Assembly: GCA_032158295.1 (NCBI GenBank)
Contig: CM063248.1
Span: forward strand, 15,982,787-16,046,786
Source: Pycnopodia helianthoides
Taxonomy: Eukaryota > Echinodermata > Asteroidea > Forcipulatida > Asteriidae
Reading direction: 5' to 3'
DNA: 64,000 nt
The translations under genes were made by a program, and so were the position numbers. The notes beneath the pieces are model-generated. The model did no database searches. It had not been told where the DNA came from and saw nothing but the letters and a program-made list of their open reading frames with translations. This document shows positions 1 to 15,100 of this stretch, piece by piece. How positions within the stretch are numbered: the stretch's first letter is position 1; each line of letters starts with the position of its first letter.

Positions 1-21
1 GCATTCTCCTGTCTCTCGTAG

Positions 22-192
22 GTGTCTGGGTTCGATGAAGTCCTCACTATAAAGCCCCAAGAGACGGATTCGTCGCTGTCCATTCTCTTTTCGCCCAACG
101 CATCCACAAGACCCGTTGAGACAACACTTAGGCTGGGTACCAACGCATCTATGTTCTCCATGGGAATACATGTCTACACGGGCAACTTACAG
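22..192 (+). CDS. TMEM131: TMEM131 exon (first in window), lumenal
   Basis: The acceptor ctcgtag ends at 21 and the donor gtatgt starts at 193. The exon holds 57 codons, phase 0 at both ends, beginning VSGFDEVLTIKPQ. It is beta-rich lumenal sequence with an N-glycosylation sequon (NAS). Confidence 0.8.
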
Positions 193-3100
193 GTATGTGA
201 ACTTTCGCTGTATATGACTGTGTTTTTCCCTTTGAGTCTTGAGTGAAGTAACACTAACAGAAATGCCTACTTCATTAGAAAGTTCATGCTGAGAAATATA
301 TTCTTAAATGTAATGTGAGGTGTGAGGTGTTGTTGCAAAAATCGGGAGTGGACCCGGTCTAGTTCAGTGCTCAGTCAATGTTCAGGTCTATCCCGGTCTG
401 GAACATTGCAAGAAGAATTTCAATTTCCATCATTTAAATAAAATGTTTGCCGATCGTCATCAAACTAGACTTGTAGGTCATCAACACCTACAAATACTGA
501 TACAAAATAACCCACCGTAGCAGAAGCGCTGAAACAGAATTTGTGGAGAATCCGTGGAGATTTTTTTTAGTTGAATTTGAAAGTCGGTGTGTTTTGAATT
601 TTCTCTAGCTGTTCCTTTTATAGTTGTACATGTTTCCAGTGTGTATCAAATTAGCCAGATGTCGCAGGCTTTGATGAGTTGCATGACATGCGAGCTGTTA
701 ATGGTAACACGCATACATCACCCCGAGTCATACATGAGCTGATATCTTTTTGATTTGATCAAGCTGTTTTGTGTTTCACTCTTGCCTAGAGTGGTATTTT
801 TTGGGTGTGCAATTTCTACTAATAATTTATCGTAATGATACCTAAGACAGTACATTTGATATGCTTCTGATCAAGAAGATATATGGACCATGGATAATTG
901 GTACGGATTCCAAGAGCAGGGCCAAATTTCATAAAGCCTGTAAGCACAAAAAAATTGCTAAGCACAGAAAAATATTGCTTACCAGAAACTGGCTACCGGC
1001 CAACATTCCATCAAGTTTACATTGTTGTGGCTGGTGTCCCATTAATTTTTGCTTAGCAAAGAAATGTATTAGGCTGTATTTTCTGCTAAACAGCTTTATG
1101 AAATTGGGCCCTGTCATTTGGGATTAACATTCGAAGGGCCAAAGAAATTTAAGGAACCGTTGTGTCCTCTAATGATCCTGACTCATTTTAAAATAAGTTG
1201 CAAATAAGTTGGATCAATTTTACTCGTAGTGACTTCGTCCCGTTTGTTCAGCTCAAATAATTCATGTTATAAATGTAGATCATGTACCAATTTCCCTTTG
1301 GAACTTTACACGCACAATCAAGGGTGATGAAACAATATTGCCGTTTCGTATGTTTTCCACAAGAATAGACCTTATGCGCATGACGTCATGTGAGTAGGGT
1401 GCCCTCGGCTGTCAAAAGAAAGGTTGTTCATTGGCTCATCCTGTGCGCCGCGCTTACCAAGATGTGCGTTTCCGTTGTTTCATCATCATTTTACCTCAAT
1501 GGTTACCCCATCATTTACACCATCATTGTTTTATCTTTAGATGGTGGCGTGATGATGTCCATGCATAAGGTCTATTATTGTTTGGGGGAAAGAAAACAAA
1601 AATGTGTCACAAGATCAGCCTTGTCTTTGCGTACTCTAATGGTTACGCATAAAAGCGTAGTCGTACGATTTGAAGCATATCATACTGTGCGTGTTTGTGA
1701 AATCTGTAAAAAAAAATTTTAAAGATTTTCCCTCCATTTTGTATTATTTGTTTCTTGCTACAGTACTCTATTCACAGTGAGGATGAGACAAGCTTTGACT
1801 TTGGAGTCATGAGTATAGGAAACCATAACAGTATGCTCTTCACTTTAATAAACAACAACCCATAGATGTAAGCACTCTTCATGTATCGATATTAAAACCG
1901 TTATTTAACTTAGATCATCTTTCTTCTTACTGATTTTTTTATGTACCTTTTTTCAAGTATTGATGAAAAATTTTATGCACGTTATCACAAAATTCATTCT
2001 GAATTTAATGTGTATGATTAATAAATGTTATTAAAAGTGTTTTCAATTGATTAATTATTATTAAAGTCTAACACAAATCAAGACTTGCTAGAGAAACAGG
2101 CTGATACAGATTCAAGCTTCACTTATTTTCTTGCTGTGTTTTCTTGTAGCTAACTGTGCTGCTAATTGTGCATTTATGTTCTGTTATGCAGTACAATAGA
2201 TTCCCTCTAGTATTTTGCAGGCATGATAATCTCCCTTCCTTAGTCTGATTTCCAATTTTTGTTTCCCCTTGGGAAAATCAGAAAAATTATGATTAAATAG
2301 CCTTAAAGGTCTATTGAAGCCTACACCATGCATATATGTAGGTCAGCCCATGTTCTTGATAAAATGTTCCTACTTTTTTCCAAGAACCAAACATCATGCC
2401 TGATTTGGGGAACTATCAAAACCTGTAGACAAATTAGAGCATTCTTATTTTTGCAGAAACAATGAAATTACTAAATTGTGTGCATGGTTAAAGACACAGT
2501 ACACGTTTGGTAATAACCCTGAAAATTAATGGCAATAAAAACTTACTTGGGAAGAAGTACAGCAGCCTTGGGTAGTATAATGAATTTTGAGAAACTTTTA
2601 ACTTCGAAGTACTACGGTTATGGAAAATATATCACTTTTTATTCCCCAAAATTTGAATCTGAGAAGCGTCAGAAACGCTTCTCAGACTGTATTCCTATGG
2701 GGAATATTCTTCCTGCGTGGAAATGTTCGCTCCGTTTTTTCGGTGATATCTCAAAAACGCGGCCACCTTTTGAAGTGAAATTTTCACAGGTTAGTTTTAT
2801 TGTATGTACCTACATTTATATAGGGTTAACACAATCAGTAGGCTCCAATTGCCAAACGTATGCAGCACCTTTACTTCTGAAAGACTTCTTGAACGGATTG
2901 CTTTGTCTTCCCATAGATACCCATACAATCTTTCAGCTGTGATCTAGATGACTGTGAAGCAATGGTACTCGGTGTGGGACTGGTGGATTCTGAACACCAT
3001 ACAAACAAGGAAGACATTTTCAGTATTAAGAGAAGATCGGTGAGTGATAAGAAGGACGCTCAATGTCCAGGGAATTGAAACCGTCATATATCTTGGTTAG

Positions 3101-6100
3101 CGGAACACGGCATCAGGATGTTTGGAATTGTGTCCAGTTGGTAGCATGTCTTCCTCAAGCACGATTATAACTTGTAATAACAGATATTGTTCAGAATTGT
3201 GATCAGCTTTATCTAATGATCTGTGGTTATTTGATCAACTGGTAGTAATAGTGGCTCCTTAAATAGCGCTCAAATCCGTCCCTCAATGATGCTCATGGCG
3301 CTTTAACATTATTACCCTTGGTCACTGGGCCGTTTATTTCATTCCTTAAACCATCTCAGCTCCCTTGGGAGTATACAGCCTGTGCTGCCAAGTATGTAGG
3401 GCACTAAGCTTAAGCAATCACAAGAACCATCTCTGCCCTTACTTCTCTGGGTGAAGAGAAGCAATCATAGTTGAGTGTCTTGCTCAAGGACACAAGTGTC
3501 ATGACCGGGATTCGAACCCACACCCTGATGACTTAACCACCAGAACTTGCCATGACTGTTCCACTAGCAACGCATGAAAGATTCACGTGATTTCTAGTTT
3601 CAGCTCGGGAACAGTGGAGAAATAGAGACAACAACAAGAATTTTAATACCAATACAAAATTGTATTATCAAATTTTATAAAGGCCTGGCTGAAACTATGG
3701 CCCTTTTTGAAACTACGTCTTTGGCTTGGGACTGGGCCTTGGCTTAGGCTCTGTCAGTTATTTAGAAAATGTGTGCTTTCCTTATGGAGCTTCATTCAGA
3801 CGGATGAAGCCTGAGCCCAAGCCCAAGCCCAAACCGTGGTTTCGAAAAGGGGCTATTTTTCAATCAGATAAAAAGGAGAAGGGAAAACAGGCTGTTATTG
3901 CCTGTTTTACTAATAATTCCTTTTAAGTTTCCTGTATTTCCCGACCCTTTGGGCTAACAAAAAAAAAGAAAGATTTTCAGTAGACACCCTCTCTGTCATT
4001 TTCTCTTCCCAGTTGGTGATTCAGAAAAACCACTTTGCTGTCTTACGTCTTGACGTGAAGGCTCCACTCGCAGAGGGCCAATACTTTGGGGGAGTGGTGG
4101 TAGAAACACCTCACAATCGTCTGTCAATAGAAGTGAAACTACGCGCCGTGGAAGGATGCCTCGCTGTCAAACCAGAGTCCATCATTCTAAGGCCTGCATT
4201 TCCAGTGAGTTTAGGGAGGACCTCATAATCTAACATGCGGCAATGCCTTGATGTACCGCACGGTACAACGAGGTATTGAGCTGGGTGTAATGAGCTCATT
4301 ATCTAGCTAATAGCTAGACACATGGAGCAAATGTCACTTGATGATATTATTTTCTTGTCATGAGAAGAGATTAAAACTGATAATTGTTTTCTTAATTCAA
4401 AAGGTGAAATATTCCAAAATTCTGTGACCTTCCTACTCTCTGACCATTCCGTGTCACCCACTCTGGTTTTGAATGATACATAAACCATGCTAGCCTGCAA
4501 TCAGGGCCCAATTTCATAGAGCTGCTGAAGCAGAAAATACTGCTTAACAACTTCCTGCTGATCAAAACATGAGCAGGATACCAGTCACAATTAGTACGTG
4601 TGAAATGGTATTTTGGCCGGTTACCTCAATTTGCTAAGCATCATTTTGTTTGTGCTACGCTACTTTGTGCATAAGCAGCTCTATTAAACTGAGCCCTGGT
4701 AACATGTGGTGAGTGCATCTACAACTGTACGCACATGTACACATTTAGTTTTTGTGCATGGTTGTGCCACCATACACAACACATGCAACTGTATGGTTTT
4801 AAATGGTTGGTCAACTCGCTGGAAAATTGTTTCAAGAGTAGGAGAGTTAAAGTGACTAAACTTTGACAGCATTTGTGCATGTATGATGCTCACATTATTA
4901 CTTTATTATTATGAAGTTTAAACAAATATTTTGTACATATTTTTTTAATTCCAGTACTCTCAATTTTTTAAATATATATCACACTTATAGAACGTTGTCA
5001 TTTGATTGGTGGGAAATGCGTCACGTGTCATACTTTATTTGGCCATGTGCACTGTTCCGCCACTCCGAAACTTGATTTAGGAGTCCTATATTGATAAGTA
5101 TAGGACACTTGGGATGCAAACATGCGTATGGCTATGAACTCCGAGCGCGCTTTAGCTAACTGGTCTTCAACAGCTGTAGCTATGTCTTTATCAGCCGTTT
5201 AATTTCTTATTGTTGAAATAAATTATATAAGCTGAATTGTAAGCTATTTCTTGTTGAAATCAACTATGAAGTGTCTGAAAAATATCAAATGACAAGGATC
5301 TATGTGTGAGGTATATAAAACACACATAGGATGCATTCTCTGTGTGAAATGGAACTTTCCAGATTTCAACGAGTGATTATATTCTTCTATATTTTAGTCA
5401 ATATGCATCCAATATTTGTATAATGTTCGACCAACAGACACTGATGTATTTGTATCTGTCATTGCAGGGTTCTCCACAGTCAGTTAGCATCACGCTGATA
5501 AATAATTTTAGTCACCGCATGAAATTAGAAAGTATAGTCCCAGATCCACCAGATAAAAGATTTCACCACAGACCGCCGAAGAAGACACCTGTTGTTGAAA
5601 TAGAGGCACACAAAAAACAGAAAGTGAGTGGTTCTTTTTTTTATAATAATTTGGTTGAACAAAGACAATTTGACTAGAGCGGTATTTGAACCTGCGACCT
5701 CCTGATTAATGTGTCGGTGCTCAACCAACTGAGCTATATATAGTCCTAATGTTGGCGGTTGCCCTATTTTGTCAATATCTTCGTTCGGGGGTGCCGGTCA
5801 GAAGCCATTCAACTTGTAACTGCTGTGTAGCCAGGAATCACACCCAAGTTTACGATACAACCTGGGAAGCGGCAGCCACGAGATCACCTTAAGGGGGTGC
5901 AACTTTTTATATGATAATTTTTGTATTTTTATAAATTGTGTTAAGTCAATTTGGAATAAGATGCACATCATAAACAAGAATCAAACTTAATGTTTTTTTG
6001 ATATTTACGTGTAACATACATATAAACGCCAATCTTTAGTTGGAATTGTTTTACTGTTTGCATTGCCAAACTTTTTACTTTTCTCCAAATTGCTTGTGTA

Positions 6101-9100
6101 ATGTTTCTCTCTTTATGTTTGGGAATTAAACTTTTCCTTGAGTCTCAAACATTCACTTGTTAATTGATTACTGGTCGTTTGTTTTTTTGCACACAGGTTG
6201 GACGGATTGTTTTTGATCCTAGGTTAGCCTGTGACAATGAAGAGATGTGTTACGTAGGTCTCTCAACGCAATCACTAAGTAAGTATTAGTGCAAAGTAAT
6301 CACCAATTGTGAATTTACCATCCTTGCTAATAGACCGATCCATTAAGCTCCGCCCCTTACGTGTTGACCAATCACAACCTTGGCTATACGCCACCGAAAG
6401 TCCGACAAAGTCCGACACGCTAAAATCCCATTAGAAAAGTAAACATGCGTGCGCGCGTACTTAAAGCGCGAACGTTCATGTCGCGAGTATGGCATTGGAG
6501 AGATGCACATGTGCTGCACACGTGTGCAGTGGTGAGGCAGCCAATGCTGTGATTGGTCAATATGCTAAAGGGGTGGGGCTTAATGGATCGGTCTATTAGA
6601 GGATTATTCAGAGCTGCCACTTCTCCCTGATTCTGCAGAAAGTTCCCTGAAAATAGACCAATCTTTCTATATTCTTATGAACAAATTTGGAAATCTCCCT
6701 GATTGTGGAAACCTTTTCCCTGTTATGTTGAATGTGATTCTAAAAAATCTCCCTGATTGTTGGGCAAAATCTTTCTGATTGCAAGATGCAAATGTTGTTT
6801 GTTTCTTCATATAAAACTGGAATACAGTCTACATGTATGTTTGTGCGCAGCTGTGCGTAAGGTTTGAACTTTCATTTGGTGAAGTCAGTTAGCTAGATCA
6901 ACAGTGGTATCATTCTGGAAATGTTTGGTTTTTACATGTACCTGAGTAGCTAAAACACTAGCTGGCTATTTATTAGTGTTATACTCTCATACGATGTGCA
7001 AGGTTCATGTGTATCGACAACAAGAAAACAATTTGAACGAAGACTGTGTTTTGTTTATAAAAATCAAATCTTTTTAAATTCTATATTTACAAAATTCTTG
7101 AAAGTAAAAATACCAGTAGCATTTTGTTATTATTACTATGTTAATTTTTATATTATACAAATGGTTCGTTGAAATTAACATTGAAACAAAATTAAAACTT
7201 GGGAAGAGTTTTGTGCGACTATAGAGGTTTAATGATAGCAAGAACGTGAGTTGGGCAAAATTCTTAATTGTTTTTAAGTAACTGGAAACGGAGGTCAAGT
7301 CTTTTTCTCAGGTTTTCTTTGTTGATTTGTTAAATTTATTTTACTTGCATGCATTTCATGGCTGAATTCTACTTTCCCAACAATAATATGGTATAATTCT
7401 TACAGCCATAAACTACATTAAACTAAAGTATTGGAAGAAAATGAAATGCGCACACGTAAAACTCGGGATGGTTAGGACCAACTTGTTCTTGGAAGTTGGA
7501 ATATGGGCGAGACTTGCACACAGTCTGCTCTCGCTAGTCAGCTGGATGTTATGGCAAATTTCCCCCAGCCTGGTAGGTCAGCGGATGTGTGTTAAGTGTA
7601 CTCCTTTAAAGGAACATTACAGAATTGGTTTTTGCTAACAAAACAGTTGCTGGCAGTGTAAGCACTTTCTGTAATCCACCATATACACAAACTGACAAAC
7701 CTGTAGAAGTTTGAGATCGATCGGCCATCTGGGTCACGAGAAAATAGTGAAAAACCGATTACACATTTGCATGAAATCATATAGATTCAACAAATGAATA
7801 AAACGCTCACTGGGCGATAAACTCCAATCGGAAAATTAGTTTATTCATTTCTCATCGAATATGGCATTTCAGACAGAAATATTTCAAGGGATGTTTTCTA
7901 CTATCATCATCATTAGACCGTGTAAGTTTTATGTAAATCTGTGATCAAAAGTATATTTTACCTTACCAATTCTGTAATGTTCCTTTAATTCATAAACCAC
8001 AAGAACCACTGACCAGAGACCGTGCAGAAACATCAGTGTGTGATTAAGCGTGCGGAGGGTTTGACTTAGAAGTGTTGACCCATTCTCCCTCAGTGTTTCA
8101 GGATTACACGTTTACCGTGTGTTTTATGTTAAGATGCTAAATCCACACCCAATGATTTCCTTCCTTCCCCCCTCTTCCCCGTCTTTTTCCTCTTCAGATG
8201 GGAAAGTGTGGCTGTCATCCCTGGCACTGCCCGACGAGACACAGGATGTTGACAGGCTATTCTACAGCCATCTACACAACAGGTGGCTGGGTCTGGAGCA
8301 GATGGGCAAAACCATGTAAGTGTTCATTGAAGTGTCTCCATGACGATTGACGGCCCAATTTACTTGTCTTGATGGTGTAACGAGGAAAGCATAGAATACG
8401 ACAAAAATAACGAACAAGTGTCCGTTCCTCTTTACTCAGAAGGTTTCTTGCCTGTGATTCCACAATGAAAGATTACATTAAAGGCACTGGACACTTTTGG
8501 TAATTACTCCAAATAATTGTTAGCATAAAAACTTACTTGGTAACGAGCAATAGAGAGCTGTTGATAGTATAAAATATTGTGAGAAACAGCTCCCTCTGAA
8601 GTAACTTGGTTTTTGAGAAAGAGGTAATTTCTCACTCAAATAATAAAAGACTTCTAGCTGAAGCCTTTTATTATGCATCTGAAAGCACACAAAGTAATGC
8701 AACAAGGGTGTTTTTTCATTCATTATTCTCTTGCAAATTCGATGACCAATTGAGCCCAAATTTTCACGGGTTTGTTATTTTATGGAAATGTTGGGATACA
8801 CCAAGTGAGAATACTGGTCTTCAACAATTATTAAACGTGTCCGGTGCCTTTAAGTGAAAAGCTCTTCCTAAACACAAAGACAGCATCAATTGATATACCC
8901 TGCTGCACTATTAGCCTTTTTGATGTATTGTGAACACTGTATGAGTGAACTGTTTGGTTTGGGGTGCATACAGACAAATTTACCCAAACGGCTGATAGAC
9001 CTTTTCTATTGTTGATAAACAAACTGTGCTGGTTGGCATGGAGGGCCCATTGTTAGCAAAACATTCAATGTGTTAACAGATAGTATGACCAAATTCAACA

Positions 9101-12100
9101 CTTCTGCAAACTTTTATTTGAAACAAATACATCCCATGGTTAGTTGCTTTGTTTCCAACAAATTCAACACTATTTTTGAATATTTATGTAACATTGTTAC
9201 AAGCTGCGGCTATCTGTTTTTGCTTTGCATGTATGGCTTCCCATAAGTTTTCCAACCTTGGTTGGCAAAAACTTTGGCTGTGACGTTGCAACAGCAAGGT
9301 TTATACTGCCAATACTACTCAAAATGGCTCATGGAATTTTGTTAAAATTGCAGTGTATTCTTTTCTGTAATTAACCATGTTTACATCTTGCATGAATATT
9401 CTATTTAGAAATGCCAGAGGGCGCTATAACTTCAACCAGCAACATTATGCATTTGAACATTTTCTTGTAGCTGTATTTCCCCTGTTACTGTTTGTTTCAG
9501 ATTTAATACAACACTGAAGATAAACAGCAACTTGGTCAAAGATATGGAGATTCCAGTTACAGCCGTTTTAGAGTGGCCTAGACTCATACGCAAGGACAAG
9601 ATAGAGTTTCCCCTCACCTACATAGAAAATGCTAGTGTAAGTCTTCACTTGATTTTTTCTGAAGAACTTTGAATATTGGAACATAAAAGTCCTCCTACAA
9701 AAAAGTCCAGGGGCCGATTTCACAAAGAGTTAAAATCGATCTTAAAGGCAGTGGACACTATTGGTAATTACTCCAAATAATTATTGGCATAAAACCTTAC
9801 TTGGTAACGAGTAATGGGGAGAGGTTGACAGTATAAAACATTGTGAGAAACGGCTCCCTCTGAAGTGACATAGTTTTCGAGAAAGAAGTAATTTTCCACG
9901 AATTTGTTTTCGAGACCTCAGAATTAGAATTTGAGGTCTCGAAATCAACCATCTGAAAGCACACAACTTTGTGTGACAAGGGTGTTTTTTCTTTCATAGT
10001 TATCTCGCAACTTCGACGACCAATTGAGCTCAAGTTTTTACAGGTTTGTTATTTTATCCATATGTTGAGATACACCAATGGTGAAAAACTTCATGGTGAA
10101 AAACTTCCCTTGAAATAGTTTTGCTTGAAATGCTATAGTTTTTGAGAAAATAGTAAAACAATTAGTTTTTATCGTGGTGATAAAATCCGTTGGTTGAAAA
10201 CAGTGAAAACATATAAAGGGGTCTTTCATTGTTTCTTGTGACTCTGATGACCGATTGAGCTTAGATTTTCACAGGTTTGTTATTTCATGGATATGTTGGG
10301 TTACACAAAGTGTGGATACTGGTATTTGGCAATTACCAATGTTGTACACATGCGTTAAGGTGAATCTTAGTGCTTTGTTCATGGTTAAATCCAGCCCAGG
10401 CCTAAAAATTTACACAAAGGACCAGAGGCAGTAGGCCAGTGATTTAGTGATTTTAGCATCTGGCCAGTAACCTTCAGACCCAACAAGTCTGGCCTTTCGT
10501 TTATTTTTGAATAATAACACCTCACTGTGTATCTTTAATTTAAAAAGGAAATATTTTCAAATGTTTACTTCGAGTCTGATAAATTTCTTTCAGTTCTGTT
10601 GAGTATTGAAGTATCACCCCATGAGACAAAATGACATAAATCTTCTCTTACTGCTTTTTCATGTAAAAACAGTTTAAATGTGAAACTACTGTGCAGATAG
10701 GTTTTCTTCCTCATTTTAAGACTGGTCTTGTAAAAAAGAAATTCTAGTCCAGTAAAATATTTGAGCTCAAAGTTCTGTGGTCTTGTGGATTTTTCCCATT
10801 AAGTTCGAGTGCTGGAGTCTTTAATCATTACGTGCCAGAGCTTTCTCTCCTTTAGCAGCTTCTCATTGTCTACAGTGTAATTGTTTAGACATCGCTATTA
10901 TCTTGTTGTTTACATAATGCTTGTTATTAGTTTCCTTCTTGTAAATCATCCTTGTCTGTCGAGTCCAATGTCTGTCGAGTCGTTTGTCTCTTTGGTCGTC
11001 TGTCTTGTCCTTGGGCTGATTTTCTACAAGATTTGACTTACTTTAATCAGCCTCCATGCTCCTCTTTCTGTTATACTGTTTACATTGACTTAATTCATTT
11101 GTCATTTTACTTTGCTTTTGATTCGTTACGCTATTTTATCTTGTATGAGAGTATGGAAACACATTGTTTCTTGAATTGAACTGAATTGAATTGAATTGAA
11201 TTGTTTTCTAAATAACATGTATAATCTCATTATTTTATTATTAAATTAACATCTGCATGTATTTAATGTTTAATCTCAGACTTTAACTCTTGAGTTTAAA
11301 GAGGTTACCTTTTTTTTTTAAATAGTAACACTTATTTGACAACCATTGATTAATTTTGATGTGGTTTTAAAGGCAGGGTGTACTTTTGGTAATTACACAG
11401 TTAATGACCATAAAAACGTACTTGATAATGAGCGATGGAGAGCTGCTGAAATTATATAACATTGTTAGAAACGACTCCCTTTGAAGTAATGTAGTTTCAG
11501 AGAAAGGTTTCAGGCATGAAGCCTTTTTCAGGCATCTGAAAGCACGCAATTAATTTGAATTGTTTTCCCAATAACATGTATAACCTCATTGTATTATTAT
11601 TAAATTAACATCTGCATGTATTTAATGTGTAATCTCAGACTTTAACTCTGAGTTTAAAGAGTTTAACTTTTTTAAGTAGTAACACCTATTTGACAACATT
11701 TTATTTATTTGTATGTGGTTTTAAAGGCAGGCTGTACTTTTGGTAATTACTCCACAAGGTAATGACCATGAAAACTTACTTGATAACGAGCGATGGAGAG
11801 CTGTCGATATTATATAACATTGTTAGAAACGACTCCCTTTGAAGTCATAAAGTTTCAGAGAAAGAGGTAATTTTTCACCCAAAAATTTGAATCTGAGAAA
11901 GGCTTCAGGCATGAGGCCCTTCTCAGGCTTCTGAAAGCACACAATTCTATGTAACAAGGGTGTATTATTCTTTCATTATTTTCTTGCAACTTTGATGACC
12001 AGTTGAGCCCAAATTTTGCAGGTTTGTTATTTTATGGGTATGTTGAGATACACCAAGTGAAGATACTAGTCTTTGACAATTAACAAAAGTATACCCTGCC

Positions 12101-15100
12101 TTTAATCATGTTAATTTGCTGGATGTTAATTGGAATGTAATGTTTTTTTTTGTTATTGTCTGTTATTTATGGTTTGGGGTTGTTTTCATTCAAACCAAAT
12201 TGTGATTTTTGTTTTATTCCACAGATATCTGAAGTGCAGATACTAAATCCATCAGATACACTCATTTTAGTTCAACTTCTGCCCATAGCACTATATCAGG
12301 AACCAACATCAGTACTAGATTTTTTGTCAGACAGGTAGGTTTTGTTTGTTCCAGGTATTTCCTGGTTTGACTGTTTTTTAGGGGAAAAGCTGATGTCATT
12401 TTCCCCTGCCAGGCCTTGAGCCTCCTGGAGATAATTTTCAAAGGCCAATTGCTTCGGCCTTGATGACTGTTTGAAAGCCACTCTACAGTTTATTTAACCG
12501 TGAAAGACCATAGCGGCCGGAAACGGCTTGTACCAAAATGCCCATAGCGGCCGCAAACAGCTGCAAGATCTGACCTACTTCCACTCAAACAAAAAAGGGT
12601 CAAAGTAAAGGTCATGACCTGAATTAATATTTTCCAACATTTTCCATGTTAACATAGTATCTGTATTTCAAAATCAAAAACAAATTTCTGTTTTGTAATA
12701 TTTTTTAGACACTTTTACAAGAAATAATTAGGTCAAAAACTCAACAATGTTAGCCATGTGTGAACTTATGGTGATGATTATACAGAAGTGAATGGCCCTA
12801 AAGGGTTCTGTGGAGTTGCTCTCTAATTTATTTGACCCTTGAGGTACAAAGTCCAAGGCATGCGCTGCCGTCACGTTAATACATTCTGTTCCACCATGTC
12901 CAGTTTGTTTACTAAATTTGCATTTTCACAATTTGTTTACTCCTTTAAAAAAAAAACTTTTACTCCAACTGATATTCAATTTTATTTTCATTTTTTCATG
13001 TTGATCGCTCTAGTTTTCACCGGTTCTTGTTGCAAACCTTTCATTCTTTGTATTCTCAATGAACTTACAGTCGATTTCATTTGTTGTTAGGTTTGATCCT
13101 GAGTTGATAGAAACAGATGATCCTGGTGTTTTCTACTTGGCTAACAAAACAGACAAGGTAAGATTGTAATCCCAAAACTTGAATCAGATGAGACGATGTA
13201 GGTGCCACAAACAGCCTAAGTAGTTGACCTGTGAAAAAATATTTGTTAATAATGATAACACTACGTTTTTGTAAAGCGCATTCCGTCCATGGCAAGACCC
13301 CAATGCGCTTTACAGTCATGAAACTTGCTTCATGAACATGAACCGGTCTTAAACTTAACATTATATTCAAAACAACGCTTGACCAATGACATGAAGTGAA
13401 CCAAACTAAGCAGATAGGTTTGAAGTGAACTCTTGAACAGATTTAGTGAGTTTGCATTCCTAAAAATGTGTTGAAAGCCGGTTCCAGAGTTCAAGATCAT
13501 ATGCAAATGATCTCTGGCGGTGTGTAATCTGTTATATAACTCACACATAGATCCTTGTCATTTGATTGGTGGAACATGTGTCATGTGTCATCTTTTATTT
13601 TCCTATGTGTATATATTGCCCTGATGTTGGACTGCTGTCGCATATGGAAATTAGTATAGGACGGGTGTCATGTAAATTGATTTTTGATGCTTAATTCTCA
13701 GCGTTATTCCCAAAACAATCGATCCCGCTCTTTCGTCTGAACATGGCAAGGTTGTGCCACGGCGGACAAGGATGGTGTCTACATGGAGCCATCCACAAAA
13801 TTTAGAAGGGTTTTTTTTTATTTAGACTGGGGGGTGAACGAGTTTCTGTGTCTAACGTTTATTGTGAAACATTTTAAAATGACAAGGATCTATAGTGTGA
13901 GTTATATGAAACAAAACATTAAATGCATTTTGTTTGTGCTTTGTCCCAGAGTATACTCACTCAATGAAATCTGGCTTTTTCCATTTCATCGACTTTGCCT
14001 CGAGAAATGGAATAGTCCAGATTTCACCTAGCTATTATATTCTGTGACAATGCACTCAAAAATGCATCCAATAGTTGTATGTTATTTAGAACAGAATTTA
14101 TTTTGTCTGTTCTCGTTCCCTTGACCGTTTAGGATTCACCGGGAAAGTGCCTTAAAAATACTTCATGTGGTGCGATAGAGGAAACGTTTGGTGTGAAACC
14201 AAACAGGACAGCGCTGACTTTTGCTATCAAACCACGTCAGAATGTTACCGTGTCCATCGGCTTTAAACCCAGCGATGGCCGGGAGCGCATCTCACTAGTC
14301 CTCATTAGGTAAGTGTCGGCCTCGCTACCGTGGGCAGCGCGCCGTATCGATAACCTCTGTCACTAACCCCCGGTAGAATGTGCTGAAAAACAACGCTGAT
14401 TGGCTCCCAAAAGTACGAGCTTGTTAAAACTTTCGAGCACTTGTAGGGCGCTAAGTACGCACATGTTAAAATGCAAGTGTTTTGACGCAATACAAATTTT
14501 TTAAAATCATGTTTTTACATGTTCACCCTAAACTGCATACAGTTAGACATGTCACAAGATCAAAGAAGAATGAGAGGGGACCAGTTGCTCTTTGAATTGA
14601 TGCCTCTTTTGCGGTCTACCATACTTCGATGTGCGCGGTTAAATGGATTGGCCACAGGCCTCATTAAAATGTGCTATATACTGTCACATTTTAATTAACC
14701 AATACCAGGGGTTATGAGCAAGCAGCACGTGCTGGGGGAAAAAAATGGCGTGGTGAGATCAATCACCCTTGGGAACAAGGTTGGGAAAGTGTGGAAGGTG
14801 CTAGAATATAAATTGAGCCATCTTTATTGGGTTCTTTTTATGCCAGAAAGATACAAGTTCAAAGAATATAACCATTGTACACTGTTTTCCTCAGACTGCT
14901 AAGCTTTGATTTCAATAAAATTTTCACTAGTTTTTAAAATATTTTTCTCTTCAAACTGAAGAATTTTAATTATCGTAGCTTCCCAAAACTGTGTTGGAAT
15001 GTACCCTTTATGAACGTGCATGTTTAACAAGTGGTCTTGTTCCTTATACAGGAATAACCTGACCATTCTGGATGCGTTTATGGTCAGGGGTCAAGGAGCA

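Noticed and set aside
2529..2942. 137-codon frame near exon 2917-3039
   Set aside because: Most of it translates an inverted-repeat element, also found at 37160 and 38811; only the 3' end lies at the real exon and in another frame.
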